Notes: generated by a model not told the origin, from the sequence alone. 64,000 nt of DNA from Paenibacillus turicensis (GCF_017873435.1 NZ_JAGGKG010000001.1:1-64000), one strand, 5' to 3'; shown: positions 25,954 to 35,053, counted from the first letter of the stretch. A program made the numbers and translations.

Positions 25954-27222
25954 TTACTTTAAAACTAGCAATATAGTTAAAATAATAATTACAATAACGC
26001 AACCACCAATAATTCCGTAAATCCAACCTTTACTTTGATGCGATCTTTTTTTGACACCTAAATAAGGCTTCATGATTTTGGAAAGCATTGAATCACTATC
26101 CCCTTGTGTTCGATAAGGATCCGCATGGGCTGGAATCGAAAACACTAAATTACCTGGCAACAATTTACGAATATCATTCACGCTCTGACTTCCAATGAAT
26201 GGAATGCAATAAAACCAGTTAGATTGATCAAGCTTTTGATATTTTTCTCGAAAACTCCTAATCTTTTTTTGCCTCCATTCACTTCCTCCACCTAAAATAA
26301 ACTGAGCATTTGCTCTAAAAAACTCCTCGCTCCAATCGCTTTCTTCACAGCCTCCGATATCTAAAATCAAGTAATCATACCCCTTAGCAATTAATGCACT
26401 CATATCCTTGTCATGATTGCTTTTATAATAAGTAACTCCATTTATGCTAAATTGGGTTGTAGGATTGTTATAGTCCTTGATTCCTTCATAAGCATTTTCA
26501 ACCTGTGCGAAGTCATTAGAGCCATTTGCCTCTACTAAAGCAACTGTATAACCTTTACGGTTTAAATAATTAGCAATCATAATACTAAAATGTGTACAGC
26601 CAAGCTTCGTTTCGACCCCCATCACAGCCACTACAATCGTGCCAATAATACGCTCCTGTACTAAAATTTTTTCCTGAAAAGGAAGATCCGGCAGCTCCAG
26701 GTTCATTACGTCTGTTGAATCATTGTGACTATTTCCTTGAATTTTAGAGGTATAGCGATAAATCTTATCTTGAATGCGATCCATTTCTATGTTAAATTCA
26801 TCTGGATCTTTCGTCTTTTCAGGTAAAGGCTGATCTTGCTGTGTGTTTTGTGGCAATAGCGTTTTTAATGCTTTAGATACCGCTTTAATTGAAGTACCTG
26901 GCTCTGTACTAATAACTTTAATGCCTTGCTCTCCTAATTGGCGGACAAAGCCATCTTCGTTATGTCGATCTAATGCTATAACAATAATAGGTGTATCATA
27001 ACGAAGCAGTCGATATTGGCGGATTCCTTCTAAAATAAATGCAGTTTCCGCACAATCCAAATCTAATATGAATGCCTCCACATGGATTTTAGCGACAGAT
27101 AAGCAATGCTCAAGAAACTCTCCACCTTCAAATCTCCCTGTCTTCTCATAGCTAATATCCGCACTCCCGATCGCTTTACGTACCTCTTGAACCGACCTGT
27201 TAGTAACAATAATTGCGTTCAT
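25954..27222 (-). CDS. CpaE-like protein with receiver-like N-terminus, degenerate P-loop and C-terminal membrane tail
   Basis: This 422-residue protein has three parts. Residues 1-125 look like a degenerate response-regulator receiver (AFILDLD, then PIIVIALD). Residues 195-375 are a MinD-like domain with GVETKLGCTHFS in place of the deviant Walker A; Cys occupies the position of the GKT lysine. A single helix at about 400-421 (GIIGGCVIVIIILTILLV) ends the protein. CpaE proteins share the receiver-plus-MinD order, but a C-terminal membrane anchor is unusual. It follows the degenerate GGDEF gene by 12 bases. Confidence 0.7.
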   Translation of the reverse strand: MNAIIVTNRSVQEVRKAIGSADISYEKTGRFEGGEFLEHCLSVAKIHVEAFILDLDCAETAFILEGIRQYRLLRYDTPIIVIALDRHNEDGFVRQLGEQGIKVISTEPGTSIKAVSKALKTLLPQNTQQDQPLPEKTKDPDEFNIEMDRIQDKIYRYTSKIQGNSHNDSTDVMNLELPDLPFQEKILVQERIIGTIVVAVMGVETKLGCTHFSIMIANYLNRKGYTVALVEANGSNDFAQVENAYEGIKDYNNPTTQFSINGVTYYKSNHDKDMSALIAKGYDYLILDIGGCEESDWSEEFFRANAQFILGGGSEWRQKKIRSFREKYQKLDQSNWFYCIPFIGSQSVNDIRKLLPGNLVFSIPAHADPYRTQGDSDSMLSKIMKPYLGVKKRSHQSKGWIYGIIGGCVIVIIILTILLVLK

Positions 27223-27234
27223 GCCTGCACCTCA

Positions 27235-28308
27235 TCAATTTAAAATTCGACTATGATCAATATCAAAAATTTTATCCAATCCATTTTCTTTCATTCTCCT
27301 AGCACCCTCTCTAGCTCTTTGTAAAAGATCATCAAGTGGTGCTCCGTTTTCAATTTCCATGTAGCCAGTTGCAATCTGATTATGAATTTCAGCTTCAATA
27401 TTTAATTTCAAGGAATCACATAAATTAGGTAGCTCCATCGCAGCCTTGGTTACTAATAAAGCAACTCCCTCCTGCTCATAACGGCAGGCGATACCATAGC
27501 GATCACAATATTTAAGCACCACCGGTCCAACGACCCCGAATCGATCATCTATAGGCATACCTGTATTTTTTTCTTGTGAAAAATCAATTAAAAGATAAAT
27601 GACGCCATAGGCATGTCCACGTTGCAAAAGCTGTTGTGACTGCTGAAAGAAATGTTTACGTGTGTATAATCCCGTTACATCGTCACGCGTTGAGGTATAA
27701 GCTGCTGCCTGCATAATATGAATGATTCTCTCAAATAGTTGCATGCAGATCATGTAAAATGCCATTCCCATAAACAATAGGCTCAGCATTAACAATAAAT
27801 TCAAATTTACCATCGTAGCTGCTGTATAAGCACCCAAACTAATTATGTAGAATAATAGTGATAGTGAATGTTTATGTGATAAGCCTTCATCAGCAAGCAG
27901 CTTGAATTTTGAATATAAAGTCACTCCACTTACAATAAGCAGCAACAGCAAAGCAGGCATCGATGGAGGTAGAAACAAGGAAACTGCTGCCACAACTAAC
28001 GTGCATCCCGTTCCAGCCAAATAAACGTATAACTTATCATTTCTTTTTGTATGTAATAAACGGAATAATGCAATTTGGATGACTATAAAGCCACATGTAT
28101 TTAGTGATAAGAAAAACAAATAAAACGAACTAAATTTATCTGGAATAAGGACTTGACCAAGTACAGCTAATGTCGTTAAACCTACTCCTGCAGCTAAACC
28201 ACTATAAAGTTGTGTTTTCCACCGCATGTACATCATTCCACACATACCTAATAGCACTAGTGCAACTGACAATGTGGCACCATAAAGCAACCATGTTACA
28301 TCCATCAT
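27235..28308 (-). CDS. Membrane protein with degenerate GGDEF-like domain
   Basis: About eight hydrophobic helices fill residues 1-195. A GGDEF-like domain follows: DDVTGLYTRKHFF matches the family entry motif (D-x-LTGL-x-NRR-x-F), but the catalytic GGDEF signature reads RYEQEGVALLV, and the DxDxFKxxND region reads LIDFSQEKN. Diguanylate cyclase activity is therefore unlikely; a regulatory or nucleotide-sensing role remains possible. An ATG at 28308, eight bases after AAGGTGG, is preferred over the GTG overlapping that site. It is the first gene of the Tad-like unit and lies behind a candidate Spo0A-type promoter. Confidence 0.68.
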   Translation of the reverse strand: MMDVTWLLYGATLSVALVLLGMCGMMYMRWKTQLYSGLAAGVGLTTLAVLGQVLIPDKFSSFYLFFLSLNTCGFIVIQIALFRLLHTKRNDKLYVYLAGTGCTLVVAAVSLFLPPSMPALLLLLIVSGVTLYSKFKLLADEGLSHKHSLSLLFYIISLGAYTAATMVNLNLLLMLSLLFMGMAFYMICMQLFERIIHIMQAAAYTSTRDDVTGLYTRKHFFQQSQQLLQRGHAYGVIYLLIDFSQEKNTGMPIDDRFGVVGPVVLKYCDRYGIACRYEQEGVALLVTKAAMELPNLCDSLKLNIEAEIHNQIATGYMEIENGAPLDDLLQRAREGARRMKENGLDKIFDIDHSRILN

Positions 28309-28365
28309 GATTTTTTCCACCTTCTATTAAAATTAAATTATGTGTAATACATTTTAGAAAACAAC

Positions 28366-28406
28366 TTAAAAAGGCAGGAATAGCAAGTGTCACTCACTAT
28401 TCCTGC
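28366..28406 (-). terminator. Terminator-like hairpin in the leader of the Tad-like operon
   Basis: A perfect 10-base stem (GCAGGAATAG at 28374-28383 with CTATTCCTGC at 28397-28406) is followed on the minus strand by CTTTTTAAG. It lies about 60 bases before the first start codon and after the candidate promoter at 28561. It could be an attenuator. No known riboswitch class was recognised in the leader (28310-28555). Confidence 0.5.
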
Positions 28407-28560
28407 GTTAATTTTATGCAAAATCAGTGATGTCGAATCTAAGATGACTGCTCAATTTAGATGTGGTATGTAACCCTTTTGACCTATTTTAGTAAATTGG
28501 TTTAAGTTATGAAACTCTCAGAAAATCGGGATAAGACCTAAGAATCATATAAGTAGGAAA

Positions 28561-28594
28561 ATTATAACACTAATTCTTTGCGGATTTTGTCGAA
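28561..28594 (-). promoter_or_regulatory. Candidate Spo0A-type promoter of the Tad-like operon
   Basis: The plus strand carries TTTGTCGAA at 28586-28594, an exact match to the 0A-box consensus. On the minus strand TTCGACA is followed after 21 bases by an extended -10, TGTTATAAT (TATAAT at 28566-28561). A 0A box over the -35 position with a longer than normal spacer is the layout of Spo0A-activated sigma-A promoters such as spoIIG. The transcript would begin near 28553, giving a leader of about 245 bases. The region 28409-28555 otherwise shows nothing I recognise. Confidence 0.5.
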
Positions 28595-28675
28595 TTATGT
28601 AGATGGAGGGATAATTTTTTGTAATTTCTATGAATTTTTATAATCACCCAAAATATTACTATTATTTTGTAATTA

Positions 28676-28720
28676 AAAACAAGTCAGGACGCATAACTAT
28701 TCGCGCCTCCGACTTGTTTT
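28676..28720 (-). terminator. Intrinsic terminator after the ABC permease gene
   Basis: AAAACAAGTC (28676-28685) pairs with GACTTGTTTT (28711-28720). On the minus strand it ends in a T-run followed by AATTAC. It sits 12 bases after the permease stop and closes the two-component/ABC operon before the Tad-like operon promoter. Confidence 0.75.
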
Positions 28721-28731
28721 ATATATAACTA

Positions 28732-31164
28732 TTACTCTATCACCAGAATCTGTGGGGAAGCTTTCGCTACCACTCTAGAGGAAGCCCATGAGCCAAGTCC
28801 CGCTGAAATTAAAGTCACACTAGCAAAGGCAATAATTCCTAGCCAATTCAGAATTAAAGGAATTTCTGCAATACCATAATAGTTGAGTATACTTCCAAGA
28901 ATAATAGGTAGCAGATAAACACCTACAATAATCCCTACAACTGCTCCGATTGTTGATAGGCCTACAATACCTAGAGTGACTGACAATCTGATTTTAGTTG
29001 AAGTTAGTCCTAAAGATTTATAAATGCCATAGGTTTTACTCTCTTTTCTGATATTAATACGACTAATACTAAACACAATGATAATAATAACTCCAGTAAA
29101 TAACAGTCCCATGATACTCATTGGTAGGATTAAAGCAGCAAACGCCTGTTTATATGCTGCTTCTAGTAATGTTTGCTGTGGAACTGCTGAAGCTGAACCC
29201 TTATATTTCGTATTGATTTCATTTATAACATTTTCAATGTCTTGATGATCTTGTAAACGAATATAAGCTAAAATAAAACGATTATAATCAGGATGAATGA
29301 CTTTGATTACATCCACTGCAATTCTTGCTGAATATGACATATTTGATATGGACTGATAAATTCCGGTGACCGTAAGTGTTTGCTTGTAGCCTTCAATATA
29401 AACTTCTATAACATCCCCCACATCTTTGTTCAATTGTTTAGCTACATTAAATCCAATGGCAATTTCGTTTCTGTTACGGGGGTTCTTCCCTTTTATTGTG
29501 GTAAATCCAGCATCTTCATAACTTCCATCCAATATATCTATTTGAAAATTCATACTTTGGCCATGTAGAGGCTCGGAGTCCAACTTCCTTTCTCGAGAAA
29601 CAACACCGTTAACATACCCAGCCCAACCTATACTTTTTATCCTAGAATCAGAAAATAACGCTTGATCAAACTCAGTACGAGAGAAGGCTCCTTTATCAGT
29701 AATTTGCAGTACAATGTCAGATGAGTCATATCCCCATAATGGGGATGTTTGCTTAATCGCACTAATACTATGCAATAAAACAAATCCTAACACGAGCACT
29801 GCAGACACAATTGTGGCTAAAATGACCATTAAAATGGAGGCTTTTCTATTCTTCAATATGTTTCTTAGCCCGATAACTAGGATAAGTGGCGCCCTTTGGA
29901 AAGAAATGATTTTATTCTTTTTACCAGCTAACCGTTTTGTCAAAGCACTATTGTCACTTTCAGACATACCATATCGAATGGCCTGCATAGGTTGTACAAG
30001 CCTGGCCTTGTTCGCATAAAAGAGCACACAAAATAATACAAGGGTAAGTACAACCATCCCGACAGCTACTGCTATAAGATTCCCTTCTAGAGTGGTTACC
30101 ATAGCTCCCGTCTTAAGAGATGAAAGTGTACTTTCTATGATTATTTTTGATATCCATTGACTTACCACTATTCCAGGTATAATCGCGATGATTGCAATCC
30201 ATGCATATTGGGACAAATAGACTGCCATTAACCTCCTTGAAGATAACCCTATTGCTTTAAGTACACCAATCTTTTTATAGTTAGATAAAATATCGTCTGA
30301 AATCGTAAATCCAATCGTAAATAATGCTACAAGCATCATGACGATACCTAAAAAAATCATTATAAATCCAATCACTTTATTCATAATCAGATAAAAAGAG
30401 GACATACTTTCAAAATTCATTTTTGACTCAAGGTAAGGAACACCCATGTCTTGCTCAAATTTTTCCCAATAGCTCACACTAAGGGTATAATCATCAAATC
30501 TAAGACCTAACATGTACTCATCTTTACCCTGTGTATTATGAAATTGTTCAATATAATCCTGCTGATTCATCCATATACGTACAGATGTAGGAAAGGGAGC
30601 TCCGAAGGGCATATCTACAACAACAGCAGATACTTGCAATTCAATTTTTTTCTCACCTATTGTAAACCCAAGTGTATCTCCTACTGAAATATCATATAAA
30701 TAGGCAATAGATGTGGGAAGCCATATCGAGCCCTTCTCAGGGTTTACACTTTCATGTCCTTGTGCAAATACAAGCTCATCCACAGTATAAGGACGTGTAG
30801 GGGTATCCATCATATATACAGTCAGGCTCGAAAGCCCTTCTGAAGTCAATTTGCTGCCCTTAACAGTCATTCCTGATAAAGCTCTAAAAGGGATCAATTG
30901 TGATGTTGTAACGCCTTCTTGGTTATCCCACCACCCCAACACCTTTTGCGGATTGTGTAGCTGTCCTCCTAAAGTCAACATCTCATGGGAGCCACGTGTT
31001 CGATTATGCATATCGCTAAATAAATTGTTTGTATTTAATATAACCGTTACTGATGTAGCAAGAAGTAATGTTGATAGAAAGATGAGTAAACCTATCAAGC
31101 CATTATGTATCTTCTTTTTTCTAAAATTCGCTAAGCAAAGAGAGTAAACTGCATACATAAGCAC
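28732..31164 (-). CDS. MacB/FtsX-type ABC transporter permease
   Basis: This 810-residue permease has an N-terminal helix (residues 20-42), a large extracytoplasmic region, then two FtsX-like membrane units: helices near 265-385 and, after a second extracytoplasmic region, near 680-800. Phrases such as YKKIGVLKAIGLSSRRL and YGIYKSLGLTSTKIR are the conserved cytoplasmic coupling segments of each unit. It directly follows its ATPase gene with no gap. Such transporters act in lipoprotein/peptide handling or antimicrobial peptide resistance; the two-component genes upstream favour a cell-envelope stress role. The substrate is unknown. Confidence 0.85.
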   Translation of the reverse strand: MLMYAVYSLCLANFRKKKIHNGLIGLLIFLSTLLLATSVTVILNTNNLFSDMHNRTRGSHEMLTLGGQLHNPQKVLGWWDNQEGVTTSQLIPFRALSGMTVKGSKLTSEGLSSLTVYMMDTPTRPYTVDELVFAQGHESVNPEKGSIWLPTSIAYLYDISVGDTLGFTIGEKKIELQVSAVVVDMPFGAPFPTSVRIWMNQQDYIEQFHNTQGKDEYMLGLRFDDYTLSVSYWEKFEQDMGVPYLESKMNFESMSSFYLIMNKVIGFIMIFLGIVMMLVALFTIGFTISDDILSNYKKIGVLKAIGLSSRRLMAVYLSQYAWIAIIAIIPGIVVSQWISKIIIESTLSSLKTGAMVTTLEGNLIAVAVGMVVLTLVLFCVLFYANKARLVQPMQAIRYGMSESDNSALTKRLAGKKNKIISFQRAPLILVIGLRNILKNRKASILMVILATIVSAVLVLGFVLLHSISAIKQTSPLWGYDSSDIVLQITDKGAFSRTEFDQALFSDSRIKSIGWAGYVNGVVSRERKLDSEPLHGQSMNFQIDILDGSYEDAGFTTIKGKNPRNRNEIAIGFNVAKQLNKDVGDVIEVYIEGYKQTLTVTGIYQSISNMSYSARIAVDVIKVIHPDYNRFILAYIRLQDHQDIENVINEINTKYKGSASAVPQQTLLEAAYKQAFAALILPMSIMGLLFTGVIIIIVFSISRINIRKESKTYGIYKSLGLTSTKIRLSVTLGIVGLSTIGAVVGIIVGVYLLPIILGSILNYYGIAEIPLILNWLGIIAFASVTLISAGLGSWASSRVVAKASPQILVIE

Positions 31165-31923
31165 CTACTCCTTTCCTGAAACGTAAGAAAATATGATTGC
31201 TTCTCTATCTTGAACATCAGTTCTATCAAACTTATCAAACTCTAGCACATCCGCTATTTTCCCATCTTTTATTATGATAAGGCGATCAGCTCGGCAAGCC
31301 GCTTTAATATCATGAGTTACCATTACAACAGACTGCCCCTCACGATTCATATTCGTTAAAATATCTAGGACAGCAACGCCTTGATCATAATTCAAGCTGC
31401 CTGTCGGCTCATCAGCAAAAATAACGTCAGGAGAATTGATTAACGCTCTGGCAATTGCCGCTCTTTGTTGTTGGCCTCCAGAGGTCTGAGAGGGTAAACG
31501 ATCCTGCTGACCATCAATTTCCATCGCTTTCATTAAGGAAAGTACACTACGCTTCACTTCATTTTTGGACTGCCCTGCGATATATCCAGGTAATGCGATA
31601 TTTTCAAATAAAGTAAGGTCAGGTACTAGATTGATGCTTTGATAAATATATCCGATTCTAGTCGTCCTGAAATCTGCTAATTGTTGCTCTGTGTAGCTGT
31701 CGATACGTTGCCCTTTAAAATGAACTTCTCCAACTGTGACTGAATCAAGTCCACTTAACATATATAACAGCGTGGACTTACCTGATCCCGAGTTTCCCAT
31801 AATAACAGTAAAATCACCTTCATAGATCTCCAAATCGAGATTTCTGATGGCATGAAATTGTTCACTTCCAGTAGAATAGGTTTTGCAAAGGTTTTTCGCT
31901 TGAATAATAACTTTTTTTAACAA
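31165..31923 (-). CDS. MacB/LolD-type ABC transporter ATP-binding protein
   Basis: This 252-residue ATPase has all canonical motifs: Walker [10 protein letters not shown]-loop [11 protein letters not shown], signature TSGGQQQR, Walker [10 protein letters not shown] and the switch His in VTHD. The start is TTG (31923), with AGGAGGG eight bases upstream. Its stop codon abuts the permease start, so the two genes are translationally coupled. It powers the permease at 28732-31164. Confidence 0.9.
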   Translation of the reverse strand: MLKKVIIQAKNLCKTYSTGSEQFHAIRNLDLEIYEGDFTVIMGNSGSGKSTLLYMLSGLDSVTVGEVHFKGQRIDSYTEQQLADFRTTRIGYIYQSINLVPDLTLFENIALPGYIAGQSKNEVKRSVLSLMKAMEIDGQQDRLPSQTSGGQQQRAAIARALINSPDVIFADEPTGSLNYDQGVAVLDILTNMNREGQSVVMVTHDIKAACRADRLIIIKDGKIADVLEFDKFDRTDVQDREAIIFSYVSGKE

Positions 31924-32018
31924 ATGTGAACCCTCCTGAAATTAAGTCGTATTGTCATTGTAAAGGGCACTTATGTATAAAAAATAATTGAAATATTAAT
32001 AAAGTATTACAGCGATAG

Positions 32019-33449
32019 CTAACATAATGGAATCGTAAAATGAAATACCGTGCCTTCGCCCTGAATACTTTTGAAAGAAATGGTACCGTGGTGTGCTTCA
32101 ACAATATGTTTACAAATCGAGAGTCCTAATCCAGACCCTTCATTTCGTGAATCAGTATTCAATTTCCCCTTAAAATAACGATCAAAAACGAATGGCATGT
32201 CTTGAGGCAACATCCCTTTACCTGTATCCGCTATCATTATTTTCAGATGTCCCTGTCCTACCACTATATCAACGCGAATAGAATCCCCCACTGATGTATG
32301 CTTCAACGCATTAGCAACAAGATTAGAAATCACCTGTTCTAATCGATTAGCATCTGCAAGGATCAGCACATCGGGAATGTCAGATGGCCCCAGGAAAGAA
32401 ACGCCTAACGTACCAACATAATGGCCAATCGGCTGTAAAATCTTATTCAAAAGCTCTCCACTATACTGCTCCGTAAGGGTCACTGAAATCTGTCCTAATT
32501 CTTTTAATGCATGCAAGAGTAAATCCTCTGTCAATCTCGTCATTTTATCTGTATTAGTATGCATAACCTCAACATATTCCATAACCTCTGACATGTCAGA
32601 GCAAACCCCTTCACGTAGGGCTTCAATGTATGCCTTCAGCGTAGTTAGCGGTGTCTTTATTTCATGTGAAATATTCGAAATTAGTTCCTTCTGGAGCTGC
32701 TGCTGTTCATCTCTTTGAAAACTATGATGCAAAATTTCCATTCTCATTTGATCAAACATCGCATAAACTTCACCAATTTCATCCATAGAATGATATGTGA
32801 TCTTTTGCTCGTAGTTCCCTTTAATGATACCTTCGGAGTAGTCTTTTAAATGACGAATGGGCTGAATAATATCCCTCTTAAATTTTTTCCTAAGAAGAAA
32901 CAGAAGTCCGCAAAAAATGAACAGTACTGAAGTCATCATTATAAATAAAAAAAGAGCTGTAGCATGGGATTTCTCAACTAAGACACGACTTGTAGGCAAC
33001 ACAAAAATAGCATTGCCAACTTGATTTTGAGTCGCCTGGTCTACCACAGGAAAAGCGATGCTATACGTATCCTTATTTATTTTTGCATGATATAAGTCAT
33101 AATGAACTGACGACTTTAAATCGATTTGATGGGTGGAGTTGGTGGGTGAGGAATTGAATATAATTTGGCCATCCAGTGCCGCATAAACTAAACCTACTTG
33201 GAAATCTTGAGTCATGACTTGAAGGTCCTCTTGTAATTTAGGATCCTTATCAAGCTCGTGATTAAATTTCTCTAGAAAAAGCATAATCTCACTCACTTGG
33301 ATCCTTACCTTATTAACTACATGTTGAGAGCTAGACTCGCTCCCGCTTCTATAGTTGTCCCACAGTAAGGCTGCCCCACATCCAATCATGATGAATAGGC
33401 AAATAAAAGTGACAATATACCATTTTCTTAGCCAATCATTTAAATACAT
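32019..33449 (-). CDS. Sensor histidine kinase with extracellular sensor domain
   Basis: This 476-residue kinase has two membrane helices (about 12-32 and 162-184) flanking an extracellular sensor of roughly 130 residues. A HAMP linker, the HisKA motif SHEIKTPLTTLKAYIEA and an HATPase domain with N-box NLVANALKH and G-boxes DTGKGM and GSGLGLSICKH follow. It lacks the reduced intramembrane sensor of BceS-type kinases. The ATG at 33449 follows GGAG by six bases. It pairs with the response regulator ten to twenty bases upstream and probably controls the adjacent ABC genes. Confidence 0.9.
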   Translation of the reverse strand: MYLNDWLRKWYIVTFICLFIMIGCGAALLWDNYRSGSESSSQHVVNKVRIQVSEIMLFLEKFNHELDKDPKLQEDLQVMTQDFQVGLVYAALDGQIIFNSSPTNSTHQIDLKSSVHYDLYHAKINKDTYSIAFPVVDQATQNQVGNAIFVLPTSRVLVEKSHATALFLFIMMTSVLFIFCGLLFLLRKKFKRDIIQPIRHLKDYSEGIIKGNYEQKITYHSMDEIGEVYAMFDQMRMEILHHSFQRDEQQQLQKELISNISHEIKTPLTTLKAYIEALREGVCSDMSEVMEYVEVMHTNTDKMTRLTEDLLLHALKELGQISVTLTEQYSGELLNKILQPIGHYVGTLGVSFLGPSDIPDVLILADANRLEQVISNLVANALKHTSVGDSIRVDIVVGQGHLKIMIADTGKGMLPQDMPFVFDRYFKGKLNTDSRNEGSGLGLSICKHIVEAHHGTISFKSIQGEGTVFHFTIPLC

Positions 33450-33470
33450 AGAGCTCTCCAATCCTTCTTG

Positions 33471-34184
33471 TTATTCCTCGAAGCTAAATTTATAACCAAT
33501 ACCCCAAACCGTTTTAATATACTTAGGATTGGATGGATCAACCTCTAACTTTTCTCGTATTCTTCGAACATAAACGGTTATCGTACTTTCATCACCATAT
33601 GTGGTATAGCCCCAAACCGCATCCAAAAGCTGACTTTTAGAAAATACTTGATTTCTATGTTTGGACAGAAAAAATAGCAACTCTAGTTCTTTTGCAGATA
33701 ACGAGATTTCAATACCATTTTTCGTTACCTTATATCCCTTTTTATCGATAGACAAGTCCCCAAAGTTTACAATGTCTTCGTGTTCATTTTGTTTTGACTT
33801 TGGACCTAGCATGCTCTCAACTCTACGCAAATTGGATTTAATTCTTGCTAACAATTCACTTAATGAAAATGGCTTCGTCATATAGTCATCCGCACCAAAT
33901 CCAAGTCCAAGCACTTTGTCCGTATCGCTACCACGAGCACTTAAAATTAGAATGGGCACATTATTGTTCTCGCGAATTTGACGACATAAATCTATTCCAT
34001 CAACATCAGGGAGCATAATATCAAGAATAACAAAATCTGGATGTAGCAAATTAATCAAACCCAAAGCTTCTTTTCCATTTGTAGTTATCGTTGCGTCATA
34101 TCCGTTTTTATTAATATAATCTCTAATAATTCGAGCAATATCTTGTTCATCTTCAATAATAAGAATTTTCTTAAGTTGATTCAT
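33471..34184 (-). CDS. OmpR-family response regulator
   Basis: This 237-residue regulator has a receiver domain (IIEDEQD acidic pocket, phosphorylation Asp in FVILDIMLPDVDG, Lys in MTKPFS) and a C-terminal winged helix ending in TVWGIGYKFS. It is the first gene of a regulator-kinase-ATPase-permease series, all minus strand. A 17-base segment carrying its ribosome binding site is tandemly duplicated just upstream. Confidence 0.92.
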   Translation of the reverse strand: MNQLKKILIIEDEQDIARIIRDYINKNGYDATITTNGKEALGLINLLHPDFVILDIMLPDVDGIDLCRQIRENNNVPILILSARGSDTDKVLGLGFGADDYMTKPFSLSELLARIKSNLRRVESMLGPKSKQNEHEDIVNFGDLSIDKKGYKVTKNGIEISLSAKELELLFFLSKHRNQVFSKSQLLDAVWGYTTYGDESTITVYVRRIREKLEVDPSNPKYIKTVWGIGYKFSFEE

Positions 34185-34217
34185 TTCTTATTCTCCTGAG
34201 TTTCTTATTCTCCTACG
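34184..34217. repeat. Tandem duplication of a ribosome-binding-site segment
   Basis: TTTCTTATTCTCCT occurs twice, 17 bases apart, at the start of the response-regulator gene. On the minus strand this gives two consecutive AGGAGAATAAGAAA segments. Only the proximal copy is spaced for initiation at 34184. Confidence 0.7.
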
Positions 34218-34301
34218 TTGTTAATTAAGTATTGAGTATTTAATCTTTTATATATTCTCCATAAATGGCTGTACTCCTTGCTACCTCTCTCATAAATGAT
34301 G

Positions 34302-34665
34302 TCACAGCATAACAGTTCTCACTATCTTCCTCGTCCCACATTGCCCAATAATGTAAGTGTTTATATGTATATTAAGATCCTGAAGAAGAAGAGAATTGAT
34401 CGAGCTATTCCATTTGTTCTCTGTCTTTCCCTCTGCTATTGCATCATTGAATGATGAAATAATAATAATCATTAGCAAATTTCTCATCATGGTTTAATTG
34501 GGTATGTTTATAAGCATATAAAAACTCATTAATTCTTGAAGGATCAGACACTTCATATTCCGAATCTTGTGAAAATTGATCAGGAGGAGGTAATTTGATT
34601 TTCTGCACTAGACCTGCAATAGCACTTTTAGTAACATACTTTGGGGGTACATTCTTCATGAACAC
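34302..34665 (-). pseudogene. Frameshifted orphan, possible immunity-gene remnant
   Basis: Two overlapping short frames on the minus strand (34665-34444 and 34490-34302) read as one protein if a slip in the ATT-rich stretch near 34455-34475 is allowed: the first ends ANDYYYFIIQ and the second continues SSFNDAIAEGKTENKW. The first begins MFMKNVPPKY behind a usable GGAG. The position directly after an RHS fragment suggests a decayed immunity gene. The family is not recognised. Confidence 0.4.
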
Positions 34666-34738
34666 TGCTCCTTTTTATTGTTTTGAAACTCCAGTGGATG
34701 ACCATTGCATATGGAAAAGCAGTCTTACTCCTAATCCT

Positions 34739-34978
34739 TTAATCAGCTTTAACTATCACTCTAGCTATATCAAGTTTTATTTTAGTACCATCTAGCAAGT
34801 AACATCTTATTTTAAAGGACGATGGTGACGAAACTTCATGTAATGTCTGATTAGATATTTGACCCGTGGGATGGTAATACCTTGCTGACATATAGTATAA
34901 ACCAATGGCATCATGCATGACACCGTCTCGACCATTGTATTGAAATGGTTGGTAAATGCTTCCCTGATGCAATTTTTA
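34739..34978 (-). pseudogene. Orphan RHS core/tip fragment
   Basis: Residues QPFQYNGRDGVMHD and GLYYMSARYYHP match the end of the RHS core of the intact toxin at 35596-40647 (there QPFQYNGRDGVMHD and GLYYMRARYYHP); the DNA from about 34864 to 34970 is visibly similar to 36060-36160. The match stops at YYHP and unrelated sequence follows. An in-frame stop lies just before the fragment. This is debris from an earlier RHS gene, the usual orphan cassette next to active RHS loci. Between 34979 and 35053 no gene is seen. Confidence 0.72.
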
Positions 34979-35053
34979 TTTGATAACGACGAATGCTGAG
35001 TAATGCTTTTAATGGGTTAGTAGGAGGAACTACCAAACCATCGCTAAAAAAGA

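Noticed and set aside
16685-28308. Type IV pilus or competence (com) system
   Set aside because: The CpaB, CpaE/TadZ, TadA and fused TadB/C set and the small prepilin peptidase are Tad features; no comG-like or pilM/N/O genes are present.
28310-28555. Possible riboswitch in the leader of the Tad-like operon, for example for c-di-GMP
   Set aside because: I could not match the conserved core of any known class; only the single terminator-like hairpin is supported.
34444-34665. Intact small gene of 73 codons
   Set aside because: The protein continues sensibly only after a frame change, so it is listed as a broken gene.
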